From NCBI RefSeq assembly GCF_000282215.1, contig NZ_AKJS01000119.1, positions 1-64,000 on the forward strand: a stretch of 64,000 bases of DNA. Direction: 5' to 3'. The notes under the pieces are model-generated. The model saw only the letters and a program-made list of their open reading frames with translations. It had not been told where the DNA came from and did not search any database. Position numbers and translations under genes: made by a program. The DNA is from Pseudomonas sp. GM21. GTDB taxonomy: Bacteria; Pseudomonadota; Gammaproteobacteria; Pseudomonadales; Pseudomonadaceae. Shown piece by piece: positions 45,821-54,867 of this stretch; position 1 is the first letter of the stretch; each line of letters starts with the position of its first letter.

Positions 45821-46607
45821 GCCTCAGATCTCCAGATGATGCTGGACATTCCACCATCTACCGCGACGTCAGTGCCGGTGATGTAGGACGCTCGGTTGGA
45901 TGCAAGAAACAGAGCGGTTTCGACAATCTCTTCCGCTCGGGCCGGCCGGCCAAGTGCCGCATGCCGCCACAGTGGTCGCGCTGACGGTAAGCCATACTCA
46001 TCCAGTAGTGGAGAGGGAAGCGCGTCCGGATTGGCAATCAGCCCTGGACTGATACTCACCGAACGAATGCCATGGGGTGCGCCTTCGGCGGCAAGCATGC
46101 GTGTAAGCGCCAGTACCCCTGCGTTAGCCACGCCATGCGCAACGGCAGGAAAGCCGAAAGCTCGAGATGGCCGGCAATCGATGCCACGTTAACTACCACA
46201 CCTTTTTTCTGTGTCAGCATCTGCGGCCAAACCGCGCGAGCGGCCACATAGGCGATCGTCAGCTCATTGCGAATCGTGTAGTTCCAATGCTCAATCGAGG
46301 CGTTTGCGAAAGGCGCAATGCTGACGCCCGCGGCGTTGTTATAAAGGACATCGATTCGCCCCCAGCGCGATATGGCTTCATTCACCCATCGCTGCGCATC
46401 CATAGGGTTGGCCAGATCGAGAGGCTCCAGCGAAAAAATCTCACCACCCTCCTCCCTCACCAGCCTGCAGGTTTCTTCAGATCGCTGGATTGCAATATCG
46501 CAGCCGAGCACCCTCGCGCCTTCCCTGGCAAACATCTGGGCAGCTATTCGCCCCATACGCCCGCCGGTTCCGGAAATCAGCACTACCTTGTCTTTGAACT
46601 CGGCCAT
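45817..46607 (-). pseudogene. Short-chain dehydrogenase/reductase 2, frameshifted, atypical active site
   Basis: The first frame (from 46607) has LISGTGGRMGRIAAQMF, a variant glycine motif, YNNAAGVS and VVNVASIAGHLELSA. The second frame continues from FPAVAHGVANAGVLALTRML to a stop at 45817. They meet at 46153-46155, where adding one base to a GG run joins them. In the joined protein the usual Tyr-x-x-x-Lys is His-x-x-x-Asn (AHGVANAG), so even a repaired product would lack the classic catalytic pair. Confidence 0.75.
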
Positions 46608-46677
46608 CGCAGCGATCCTGTACCTGTAGAAACTACACTTTCAAAGGCGCGCCGAATCTCGTTCGGCGCTAACCCGA

Positions 46678-47553
46678 TCAGCCACCAAAGCGCGATTCCG
46701 GTAGCCCTTTCACCCCCAGGCCACGGATGGCGAACAGACTGCCGCGCATCTGGTTGTCACCCGGATAGCGCGGCAACGGCGGCTTGGCCATGGAGGTGAC
46801 AAACAGCGTATCCAGGTCCGGCCCGCCGAAGTTGACGCTAGTGACCTTTTTCACCGGCATCTCGATGACGCGATCCAGGCTGCCGTCAGGCGCGAAGCGG
46901 CACAGCTTGCCCGCGTAGACCTGGGCGTTCCAGAGGAACCCTTCGGCGTCGACCGTCGAGCCGTCGGTCGCAGTCGTCGGGGTGAAACCTGCTTTGGTAA
47001 AGGTGCGACGGTTGGCGATCGTGCCGGTCTCCAGGTCATAGTCATACGCCCAGATTTCACCCGAGAAGGTGTCCGAGAAATAGAACGTCGACCCGTCCGG
47101 ACTCCAGCACGGCCCATTGGAAATCGCAAAGCCCGAGTCGAGTGTGTGCACCGACAAGTCGGGATCGACGCGAAACAGGGTACCGTCGGCAAAACCCTCG
47201 CGGGTGTCCATGCTGCCGACGATAAAGCGCCCACGGGCATCGACCTTGCCATCGTTCAGGCGGTTGTGCGGTTTGTCAGCCTCGGGGTTGACGATCAACT
47301 GCGTCTCGCCCGTGTCGAAGTCGAGGAAGTGAAACCCCGAGCCCAGCGAAACGATTGCCCCGCCATCGCGACGCAGCGCCATGGACCCGATGGTGTCGGG
47401 CATTTCCCACGTACGAACCTCGCGGCCGTCAGCGGTACAGCGAAAGACGCGACCGCCGACCACGTCGATCCAGTACAAGCGCTGCTCCTGCACGTCCCAT
47501 ACAGGACCCTCGCCGATGGTCGTCTTTACATCGACCAGAACTTCGATCTGCAT
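46678..47553 (-). CDS. SMP-30/gluconolactonase-family lactonase
   Basis: 291 residues, six-bladed beta-propeller. Metal-site residues: Glu15 in GEGPVWD, Asn in RLNDGKVDARGRF, Asn in SNGPCWSPDG and Asp in TDGSTVDAEGFLW. These enzymes hydrolyse lactones with a divalent metal. In this cluster it may open a lactone formed during breakdown of the substrate. No signal peptide. Confidence 0.9.
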   Translation of the reverse strand: MQIEVLVDVKTTIGEGPVWDVQEQRLYWIDVVGGRVFRCTADGREVRTWEMPDTIGSMALRRDGGAIVSLGSGFHFLDFDTGETQLIVNPEADKPHNRLNDGKVDARGRFIVGSMDTREGFADGTLFRVDPDLSVHTLDSGFAISNGPCWSPDGSTFYFSDTFSGEIWAYDYDLETGTIANRRTFTKAGFTPTTATDGSTVDAEGFLWNAQVYAGKLCRFAPDGSLDRVIEMPVKKVTSVNFGGPDLDTLFVTSMAKPPLPRYPGDNQMRGSLFAIRGLGVKGLPESRFGG

Positions 47554-47626
47554 GTTATCTCCTGGAATCTATTGAACTGGAATGAGGCAATCCGCAGCTG
47601 AACCGCAACGTTGAAGCAGACCTTGC

Positions 47627-48118
47627 TCAGGCCTTTGGCGGCTCGGCAATGGTGATGAACACGCCGTAGGGATCCTTGAAGCTGAACCAGGTCATCGTAA
47701 GATTCCCGCCAGGTTTGCGGATGATGATGTCTTTCGGCTCACAAACGACTTCGACACCTTCATAGGCACTGATCTTTTCAAATGCCTCACGGGTGTTTTC
47801 AACAAGCAGCGCCAGACGGGTAATGCCCACCTGGTTCATTAGCTCGTAAGGACCATCACCGACGATGGTGGCGGGCTTGGTGTATTCGATCAGATTGATT
47901 TCAGTGGCGTGTTTTGCATCTGCGCCTGCCGTGAGGATGTGGTGCGCATAGATACTGATTTCATCTTCGGCAAAACCCAGCAGAGGCCCGTCCGCTTCGT
48001 CGGTCCTTGTTTCAAAGGTGGACACGAAGCCCAGCACATCACGGTAAAACTTCAGCGCCTGATCGACGTCCGGAACGGTGATGCAAACATGAAGAAGTTT
48101 TTTTACTAATGCGCTCAT
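47627..48118 (-). CDS. VOC-superfamily (glyoxalase/dioxygenase-fold) protein 1
   Basis: 163 residues. Two beta-alpha-beta modules: LLHVCITVPDVDQALKFYRD and ITRLALLVENTREAFEKI, ending SFKDPYGVFITIAE. The His after LL and the last Glu are in the usual metal positions. It resembles the protein at 49213, so the operon holds two related copies. Could be an isomerase, lyase or small ring-cleavage enzyme. Confidence 0.85.
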   Translation of the reverse strand: MSALVKKLLHVCITVPDVDQALKFYRDVLGFVSTFETRTDEADGPLLGFAEDEISIYAHHILTAGADAKHATEINLIEYTKPATIVGDGPYELMNQVGITRLALLVENTREAFEKISAYEGVEVVCEPKDIIIRKPGGNLTMTWFSFKDPYGVFITIAEPPKA

Positions 48119-48138
48119 AACTAGTTACCGTCCGTTAA

Positions 48139-48495
48139 TTAACCATTCCAGGCATTGGTGAGGTTGTAGCGTGTGGCCCATTGGACGTCATAGATTTTGT
48201 CGCCCCAGGTCTTGGTTTTATCTTCTCCTGCTTCCGTGCGCGCCGGGCTGTTCATCCAGGCTTCAAACTTGGCCTGATTGTCGAACTCATAAATCGTCAG
48301 GTAAGTCGGGCAAGGCTGAGTGGTTGTGCCGACGTGATAGGTCTCTTCGGCCAGCTTGAAGCGGGTGACTTTCCTGACACAATCGCCCTGCAACAACATG
48401 GGCACATGTACTTCGTCATACCAGATATTGAACTTGTCTTCGTCTTCTGCAGGACAATTGATACCCACTGTCCAGATAACCGTCTGGTCATTCAT
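48139..48495 (-). CDS. EthD-like dimeric alpha-beta barrel protein
   Basis: 118 residues. The segment EDKFNIWYDEVHVPMLLQ is the W-Y-x-x-x-H-x-P pattern of EthD/stress-response dimeric barrels, followed by YLTIYEFDNQAKFEAWMNS. Such proteins assist oxidation or cyclisation steps or bind small aromatics. Flanked by VOC 1 and SnoaL 2. Confidence 0.7.
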   Translation of the reverse strand: MNDQTVIWTVGINCPAEDEDKFNIWYDEVHVPMLLQGDCVRKVTRFKLAEETYHVGTTTQPCPTYLTIYEFDNQAKFEAWMNSPARTEAGEDKTKTWGDKIYDVQWATRYNLTNAWNG

Positions 48496-48619
48496 TTTTC
48501 AGCTTCCAATATGAAAAGTTGCTCTAATCGAAAACAACACAATGGAAATTCGGGCAAAAGAAACCCCAGACCACTCCCGTCCGAAAATCGGAAGTGGACC
48601 CGTAGTCACTATTCAGTTA

Positions 48620-49144
48620 TTACTTTTTGGCGATGGCTTCGAAGAATCGGACTTTGCCGTCTTCACGATGACTGCGCAGCGTGTGGGTCGTCATCACCGG
48701 GTGCTGTTCATAAGCCGGCTCAGGCACATTCGGATTGCCCGTCCAGGAAATCAATCGGCAGACACGATTGCTGATGCGCCAGCCCTTGTCGGTGCGGACC
48801 AATACATCGTCGTACCAGCCACGGCCAACCCAGTCAGGACCGCCGACAGCTGAATCGCGGGAAAGCAGCCAATCGCCATAGGTCAGTGCATAGGCGGTGT
48901 TGCCATCCACGTGAACGCAGGAACCGGTCATCGTGTGCATGTGATTGGTCAGGGTTTCGTGGAAATCCTTGAATGCGAACTTCAACGCACCCACCGACTT
49001 CCAGACAGCGCCAGCTGGACCGAAGTCAGCGTGGGCATCTTCGGTAAACACCTCGTCCAGCAAATCCCAGGCGTGGGCGTCGAGCGCGACGCCATAGAGG
49101 TTGATGACGTCAATAATTTCGGATTTATCTTGTGTAACACTCAT
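48620..49144 (-). CDS. SnoaL-like (NTF2-fold) protein 2
   Basis: 174 residues with the SnoaL_4 beginning SEIIDVINLYGVALDAHAWD and LDEVFTEDAHADFGP, ending in strands with TDKGWRISNRVCRL. The His/Asp pair typical of the pocket is present (ALDAHAWD, NHMHTMTG). Related in fold to the protein at 42215 but not a close copy. Probably a dehydratase, isomerase or binding protein of the pathway. Confidence 0.82.
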   Translation of the reverse strand: MSVTQDKSEIIDVINLYGVALDAHAWDLLDEVFTEDAHADFGPAGAVWKSVGALKFAFKDFHETLTNHMHTMTGSCVHVDGNTAYALTYGDWLLSRDSAVGGPDWVGRGWYDDVLVRTDKGWRISNRVCRLISWTGNPNVPEPAYEQHPVMTTHTLRSHREDGKVRFFEAIAKK

Positions 49145-49212
49145 TTAAAACTCTCCGTTTTGCCAGGGTAAGTAAAGTCGCAACCAACTGGCATTTCGAA
49201 ACAAACGACCTA

Positions 49213-49686
49213 TTACTTGCAGTATTCAATGACTTCCAGGACGTTGTCGAAGGGGTCTTTGAAGGTCAGGATCTTGAATTTGCCGCCCGTTGGAGCAATC
49301 ACCGTTTGTGGCTCGCAAAGGAAAACGATGTCGCCACGAGCTTTCAGCTTCTCATAGATGGCATCGGTGTTGTCCACACCAAAAGCCATGCGGTTGATGC
49401 CGGCGTGGTTCAGCGGTGCAGATGGGGTGGTGCTGACGACGGTCTTTGGCTCAACGAACTCGATCAGATCGATGACGGTGGCGTTTTCCTTTTCCTTGCC
49501 GACGAGGTGGTCCGCATGGATTTCGATGATTTGACCCGGGAAGCCAAGGATTTCGCCGGGCGCTCTTTCGCCACGCAGTTTTCCGATTGACTCAAGCCCG
49601 AGAACATTGCAATAAAACTCAAGTGCGGCTTCGATATCGGCAACGGTGATGCATACGTGGAACAATCTGTTGATGTAGCGATCCAT
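49213..49686 (-). CDS. VOC-superfamily protein 2
   Basis: 157 residues: LFHVCITVADIEAALEFYCN, INRMAFGVDNTDAIYEKL and FKDPFDNVLEVIEYC. It aligns through its length with VOC 1 (same IEIHADH/ISIYAHH and D/NLIE segments), so the two are paralogues. The order VOC-x-SnoaL-VOC in the operon suggests related substrates. Confidence 0.85.
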   Translation of the reverse strand: MDRYINRLFHVCITVADIEAALEFYCNVLGLESIGKLRGERAPGEILGFPGQIIEIHADHLVGKEKENATVIDLIEFVEPKTVVSTTPSAPLNHAGINRMAFGVDNTDAIYEKLKARGDIVFLCEPQTVIAPTGGKFKILTFKDPFDNVLEVIEYCK

Positions 49687-49838
49687 GTTATTTCCTCTGT
49701 TTTCAGTTGGTACTGCAAGTTAGTTAAACACTGGGGTAAAACTTTTAATGCTTCATACATCTAATTCGAAACAGCCGTGTCCGAAGCTGCGTTATGCAAG
49801 CAACGAGAACAAGCCCATCTCAAAAAATGCAAAATTTA

Positions 49839-51185
49839 TTACTGCTGAACAGTCTGTAAAGGCGCCTCTTTCACCAGCAGAAAAGCAACGAGGGCTACCA
49901 AACTCGGCGCGGCCATGCAAATCAGGATGACCGGAACACTGATGCCTGCGGCCAACATGAAACCGGCAATTGCAGGGCCAATGATCGGCCCTACCCGGCC
50001 AATGGCGTAAATCACGCCCATCGCCGATGAACGAAAACTCAAGGGATACAGCGACCCGACATAGGGTAATAAGATGCAGGTGGCGCCCATTGCGGCGAAT
50101 CCGGCAAAAAACATACAGATCAATGCGCCAACCGGGTCCTGGATCACGCCAATCAGTGATATCGAAACAAATAGAACGGGCATGTAAGTGGCGAACACTT
50201 TTCTGTATCCCATTCTGTCGGCCATCCATCCGGCCAAGGGCGTCGAGATAAAGTTGCTGCAGGTGAACACCAGGATGAACGACACACCGGTGGTCAGCGA
50301 GTACCCGCGTTGAACCATCAGTTGCGCGATCCAGGTGGTCAGGGTGACCGCAATCATCATGATGCAGAGCATGCCAATACCCAGAAACACCGTGTTGCGC
50401 CCGTAGCCACCTTGAAACAGACTTTTGAGCGGCACCTTGGCAGCCAGTGGCTCGTTCAGTACGTATTCGTCGTTGTCGGCGCAAACAAACTGCGGATCTG
50501 CTTTTACCAAAATCCTGCGAATGCCTTCGCTTTTGCCCTTTGTCACCAGGATCGACATCGATTCAGGCAGCCATACAAAAGCGACGGGCACCAGAACGAT
50601 GCAAAGGAAGGTTCCGAGCAATATCGCCCTCCATCCAACGGTGGCCAGAAACGCCATCGAGAGCAACGCAGATAACAACACGCCCACCGAGATGCCCGTA
50701 TAGGACACACTAGAAACCATAGCTTTCCACTTGCCCGGCGTATATTCGAAGACCAGCGCCACAGCAATCGGGACGATACCTGCCAGGCCGAAACCAGCGA
50801 TGAAGCGGTAGATGGCGAAGTCGGCGACTCCCTGAGCTAGGCCGCAGGCTGCCGTGAAGGTGATAAAGACGGTCATGCCGATCAGCATCATCCTCTTGCG
50901 ACCGATGGCATCCGCCGCTATGCCAAAGATGATGGCGCCTCCCACGGCCCCGATATGCCCGACGCTTGCCAGGATCCCCGCCTCGGCAGGACCCATTTTC
51001 ATGTCGGCCATGATGGCTGGAAGCAACGTGCCGAACAGCGCACTGTCGATCCCGTCAAACACGATCGCAAGAAAGCAGATCACCGCTACTTGCAAGCTGA
51101 AGGAGTTGAATCGGCTGCCTTCAATGACATCCGTGACGTTGACCTGGGCGCGGCCCGATAACTGAGCGCTCATTAAATGCGTCAT
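49839..51185 (-). CDS. MFS transporter, aromatic acid:proton symporter type
   Basis: 448 residues from the ATG at 51185, which overlaps the stop of the RND gene (ATGA) and has GAGAG upstream. Twelve membrane segments; the AAHS-family hallmarks FDGIDSALFGTLLPAIMAD (as DGxD near TM1), DAIGRKRMMLIG and PESMSILVTKGK are visible. PcaK and BenK in this family take up benzoates. It likely carries an aromatic acid released by the hydrolases. Confidence 0.9.
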   Translation of the reverse strand: MTHLMSAQLSGRAQVNVTDVIEGSRFNSFSLQVAVICFLAIVFDGIDSALFGTLLPAIMADMKMGPAEAGILASVGHIGAVGGAIIFGIAADAIGRKRMMLIGMTVFITFTAACGLAQGVADFAIYRFIAGFGLAGIVPIAVALVFEYTPGKWKAMVSSVSYTGISVGVLLSALLSMAFLATVGWRAILLGTFLCIVLVPVAFVWLPESMSILVTKGKSEGIRRILVKADPQFVCADNDEYVLNEPLAAKVPLKSLFQGGYGRNTVFLGIGMLCIMMIAVTLTTWIAQLMVQRGYSLTTGVSFILVFTCSNFISTPLAGWMADRMGYRKVFATYMPVLFVSISLIGVIQDPVGALICMFFAGFAAMGATCILLPYVGSLYPLSFRSSAMGVIYAIGRVGPIIGPAIAGFMLAAGISVPVILICMAAPSLVALVAFLLVKEAPLQTVQQ

Positions 51186-53656
51186 GGCAGGCATCTCTCA
51201 TATACCAGTTTTTCAGTTTGACCCGCAGGGATAGGAGCTGATGCTGCAGGCTGGGGCGCTGCATTGGTCGTCTCGACAATTGAACCTTCCCGAGCGCCGG
51301 GCAGCAGAAAGCGCGCCAAGGCCGGTATCAGTACCAACGCACCGAGCATGTTCCACAAGAACATGAACGCAAGCAGCAGCCCCATGTCAGCCTGGAACTT
51401 GATGCTGGAGAAATGCCAGGTCGCGACCGCTGCCGCCAGGGTCACCCCGGTTAGCAACACCACCCGGCCGGTGAACTGCAAAGCCGTGGCGTAGGCTTGT
51501 TTCAACGTGGCGCCGGCACGCATGCGGGCCAGGGTCACGCTGAGCACGTACAACGCGTAATCCACGCCTATGCCCACGCCCAGCGCAATCACCGGCAGGG
51601 TGGCAACTTTCACGCCCATTCCCAGGGCCACCATTAGCGCCTCGGCCAAAATAGATGTGAGCATCAGCGGCAGCATGGCCACCAGCACCGCCCGCCAGGA
51701 GCGGAAGGTGATGAAGCACAGCAGCGCCACAGCCCCGTAAACCATGAACAGCATCTGGTACCAAGCCTTGTGCACCACGATGTTGGTGGTGGCGTCGATC
51801 CCCGCCGAGCCGGCCGCGAGCAGGAAGGTAGCGTCCTTGTCATTGTTTTTCGCGGCGAAGCGCTCGACCAGGTCGACCACCTGCTGCAGGGTTTCGGCGC
51901 GGTGGTCACGCAGGTAGGCGTACACCGTCAGCAGGTTGCATTCTTCGTTGTACAGTTCACGCGGTGCCCGGGCGGTGATGGTGTTGAGCATGTTCTGGTT
52001 GCCCGGCAAGTCGTACCACAGCGGACTGCCCTCGTTCATGCCGACCATCAGGCGCCGTTGCAGCCGCGCAATCGACTGGGTGGACTCGACGCCGGGCAAG
52101 TCCATCAGCTCCCATTCGAGCTGGTCGACCCGACGCAGAACATCGTACTGACTGCAGTTGCCTTCTGACGTCTTGACCATGACAGCAAAGAGGTCATTGC
52201 TGGCACCGTAGTTTTTAGTCAGATAGTTCACGTCGCGGTTGTAACGCGAATCGGCTTGCAGTTCCGGAGCCCCGGGGTCGAGGTCGCCGACTTTCAGCTG
52301 TGTGCCGACGGCAACGCCCACCACCGCCAGAACCGCCGCCACGACTATCGCCAGCGTGGCGCGTCGGCCCTCGGTGAAGCTGACCAGCCAGATGAAGAAG
52401 GCACTGCTCTCCCCCGCCGCGTTGGCCGCTTCCCGGCGCACGGCCCTATCGGCTGCTTTACGGCTGACACCCACGTAGCTCAAGAGCACGGGCAGCAGGA
52501 TCAGGTTGGAAATCACCAGCACCAGCACGCCCAAGCTGGCGGCGATGGCCAGTTCGCGGATGACCGGAATGTCGACCATCAGCAGCACCGCGAAGCCTAC
52601 GGCGTCAGCCAGCAGCGCGGTGAGGCCAGCGAGGAACAGGCGCCTGAAGGTATAGCGGGCCGCCACATAGCGATGTGTCCCGCGCCCGATGTCCTGCAGG
52701 ATGCCATTCATTTTCTGCGCACCATGGCTGATACCGATGGCGAAGATCAGAAAAGGTACCAGCATGGTATAGGGGTTCAACGAATACCCCAGCAGCGGCA
52801 GCAGGCCAAGTTGCCACAGCACGCCGGTCACAGAGGTAATCACCACCAGCGAGGTACTGATCACGTCGCGGTTGTACAGGAACACCATCGCGGCACAGAT
52901 GACCAGGGCGATGAAGAAGAACCCGATCACCTCCTGCATGCCATCCATGAGGTCACCGGACAGCTTGGCAAAGCCGGTGATGTGAATCGCAACATCGTCG
53001 CTGCTGTACTTGGTGCGCAGCTGCTCCAGTTGCTCGGACAGGGCCGCATAGTCCAGCGGCGTACCGGAAGCATCGTGCTCCAGCAGCGGCACCTGGATGA
53101 CGGTGGAACCGCCGTTGGCCGCAACCAACTGGCCGATTTCGCCCGAGCGCTGCACGTTCATGCGCAACTCCTCGAGTTTGGCAGGCGAGCCGTCATAGTG
53201 CGCAGGGATCACTTGGCCGCCGTCCAGGCCATCCTCGGTCACTGCGGTCCAGCGCACGTTGGGCGTCCACAGTGATTTCATGAAAGCGCGATCCACGCCC
53301 TGCAACATGAATACGGCATCGTTGATCTGGCGCAGCGTTTCCAGATAGGTCGCGTTGTAGATGTCGCCCTTGCGTGCTTCTACCGCGATCTTGACCGAGT
53401 TACCCAGGCCGGTGAGCTCTTTCTTGTGGTCCAGGTAGTGGGTGATGTACGGGTGAGCAGTTGGAATTGTCTTTTCGAAGCTGGCATTGAGCTTCAGGCC
53501 CAACGCGCTGACGCCGAGCATGATCGTGACCAGCACGCACAGCAACAGCACCAGTATGCGGTGGTTGAACACGGCACGTTCCAGCCGGGAGCCAGAGCGC
53601 GGGTCAAAGTCTTCGAGCCGGCAAGCCGCGGTCTCGGTAGGTGTCACTGTGGTCAT
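51182..53656 (-). CDS. RND/MMPL-family transporter
   Basis: 824 residues. Two repeats of one membrane segment, a large periplasmic loop and five further segments (AVFNHRILVLLLCVLVTIML near 28; second half begins about residue 430). MMPL-type exporters or importers handle lipids and hydrophobic compounds. In the order DUF1302-DUF1329-YCF48-MMPL it forms a set I know from Pseudomonas and related bacteria that use hydrophobic substrates; direction of transport is not certain. Confidence 0.9.
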   Translation of the reverse strand: MTTVTPTETAACRLEDFDPRSGSRLERAVFNHRILVLLLCVLVTIMLGVSALGLKLNASFEKTIPTAHPYITHYLDHKKELTGLGNSVKIAVEARKGDIYNATYLETLRQINDAVFMLQGVDRAFMKSLWTPNVRWTAVTEDGLDGGQVIPAHYDGSPAKLEELRMNVQRSGEIGQLVAANGGSTVIQVPLLEHDASGTPLDYAALSEQLEQLRTKYSSDDVAIHITGFAKLSGDLMDGMQEVIGFFFIALVICAAMVFLYNRDVISTSLVVITSVTGVLWQLGLLPLLGYSLNPYTMLVPFLIFAIGISHGAQKMNGILQDIGRGTHRYVAARYTFRRLFLAGLTALLADAVGFAVLLMVDIPVIRELAIAASLGVLVLVISNLILLPVLLSYVGVSRKAADRAVRREAANAAGESSAFFIWLVSFTEGRRATLAIVVAAVLAVVGVAVGTQLKVGDLDPGAPELQADSRYNRDVNYLTKNYGASNDLFAVMVKTSEGNCSQYDVLRRVDQLEWELMDLPGVESTQSIARLQRRLMVGMNEGSPLWYDLPGNQNMLNTITARAPRELYNEECNLLTVYAYLRDHRAETLQQVVDLVERFAAKNNDKDATFLLAAGSAGIDATTNIVVHKAWYQMLFMVYGAVALLCFITFRSWRAVLVAMLPLMLTSILAEALMVALGMGVKVATLPVIALGVGIGVDYALYVLSVTLARMRAGATLKQAYATALQFTGRVVLLTGVTLAAAVATWHFSSIKFQADMGLLLAFMFLWNMLGALVLIPALARFLLPGAREGSIVETTNAAPQPAASAPIPAGQTEKLVYERCLP

Positions 53657-53707
53657 GTCGTTGGACTCTTGTTGTGGCGCGTCGCGGGATCAATGAATTG
53701 CATGTCG

Positions 53708-54823
53708 TCAGCCAAGCCGGGCAACCCCGCCTAGGCTGGTGGCAACAAGACCACCGTCTGCGGCTTCAACCAGTGAAGTCAGAGGATCGCGTCGCGCGAG
53801 CGGCTGCTCGGCGAAGTGCGCACCACCGTCGCGACTGGCCAGGACTCGTCCGCCCTGCGCCAGCAGCATCACCCGGCCATCGCGCAGTTGCACACTGGAC
53901 AGGATCGTCAAGGGTGCCGACAGCTCGATCGGGCTGACGGCCGTGCTGCCTGGCGCGATGCGGCAAGCCGCGCCCAACAGACCGGCGAAGACAAAACCAC
54001 CCTCTTGCGTGGCCGTGGCGGTGAACAAGGTGCGCTCGGAAGGCGAAGCCAGGGACTGGAAGCTGGCGCCATCGTTGCTGCTGTGCATCAGCACACCCTG
54101 CTCGCCAGCCACCACCCAGGTCCTGTCATGATGGGTAACCGCGTACAGATGCATGCTCATGGGATTGGGCAGGTGATCCCGGCAAGGCGTCCATGTCTTG
54201 CCGCCGTCCTCAGTAGTGGCCGCCAAACCGAAGGCGCCCACCACCATTCCGCGCTGGGCGTCGGCAAAGCAAATCGACAGCAAGGGCTTGTCCGCGCCGT
54301 CATCCACTATGCGTTGGGCGTCCTGGATGCGGCGTTCGCGATCTTCATTGGCAACCGGCAAGCCTTGGGCCTGGGCCAGGGCAGCCTTCGCAAGCGCCAC
54401 CCCATCGGTCTGCAGCGACCAGCTTTCGCCCCCGTCGGAGGTATGCAACACAACACCACTGTGACCAGCGATCCAACCTTGACGAGCATCGGCGAAGCTC
54501 GCCGAAGTCAGGGTCACGCTGACCGGCACGCGGGCCTGGCGCCACTGGTGCCCGCCGTCGTCAGACAGCACGACCAGGCCGCGCTCGCCAATCGCCACCA
54601 GCCGATCACCGGCCAGAACCACCCGGGTCAGCACGGAGCGTGCTGCCCGGGGGGTCATAGTCGCGGGTTCGCGCAACGGCCCGCTCAGGGCTGCCGAGGC
54701 AAACGCCACTGTGGTGGACGCCATGGTCGGGGCCAGCAGCACTTGCAGACCCAGGCCCATGCCCAGCAGCAGCAGCCCCCGACGCGACCCGTCGACGCCT
54801 TCATTGTTGTTATTGTTATTCAT
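53708..54823 (-). CDS. YCF48/BNR-repeat beta-propeller protein, exported
   Basis: 371 residues from an ATG at 54823 that begins a run of six Asn codons; a TTG ten codons earlier is an alternative. A signal peptide or anchor (LLLLGMGLGLQVLLAP) follows a GSRRG twin-Arg-like start. The rest holds repeats with SDDGGHQWRQA, TSDGGESWSLQ and TEDGGKTWTPC, the YCF48/photosystem-stability-factor fold. It probably works with the MMPL transporter and the two DUF proteins in the envelope. Confidence 0.88.
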   Translation of the reverse strand: MNNNNNNEGVDGSRRGLLLLGMGLGLQVLLAPTMASTTVAFASAALSGPLREPATMTPRAARSVLTRVVLAGDRLVAIGERGLVVLSDDGGHQWRQARVPVSVTLTSASFADARQGWIAGHSGVVLHTSDGGESWSLQTDGVALAKAALAQAQGLPVANEDRERRIQDAQRIVDDGADKPLLSICFADAQRGMVVGAFGLAATTEDGGKTWTPCRDHLPNPMSMHLYAVTHHDRTWVVAGEQGVLMHSSNDGASFQSLASPSERTLFTATATQEGGFVFAGLLGAACRIAPGSTAVSPIELSAPLTILSSVQLRDGRVMLLAQGGRVLASRDGGAHFAEQPLARRDPLTSLVEAADGGLVATSLGGVARLG

Positions 54824-54867
54824 ACCGGTTATCTCATCAGATTCATTGTTCAAGCGAGATACAGTTT

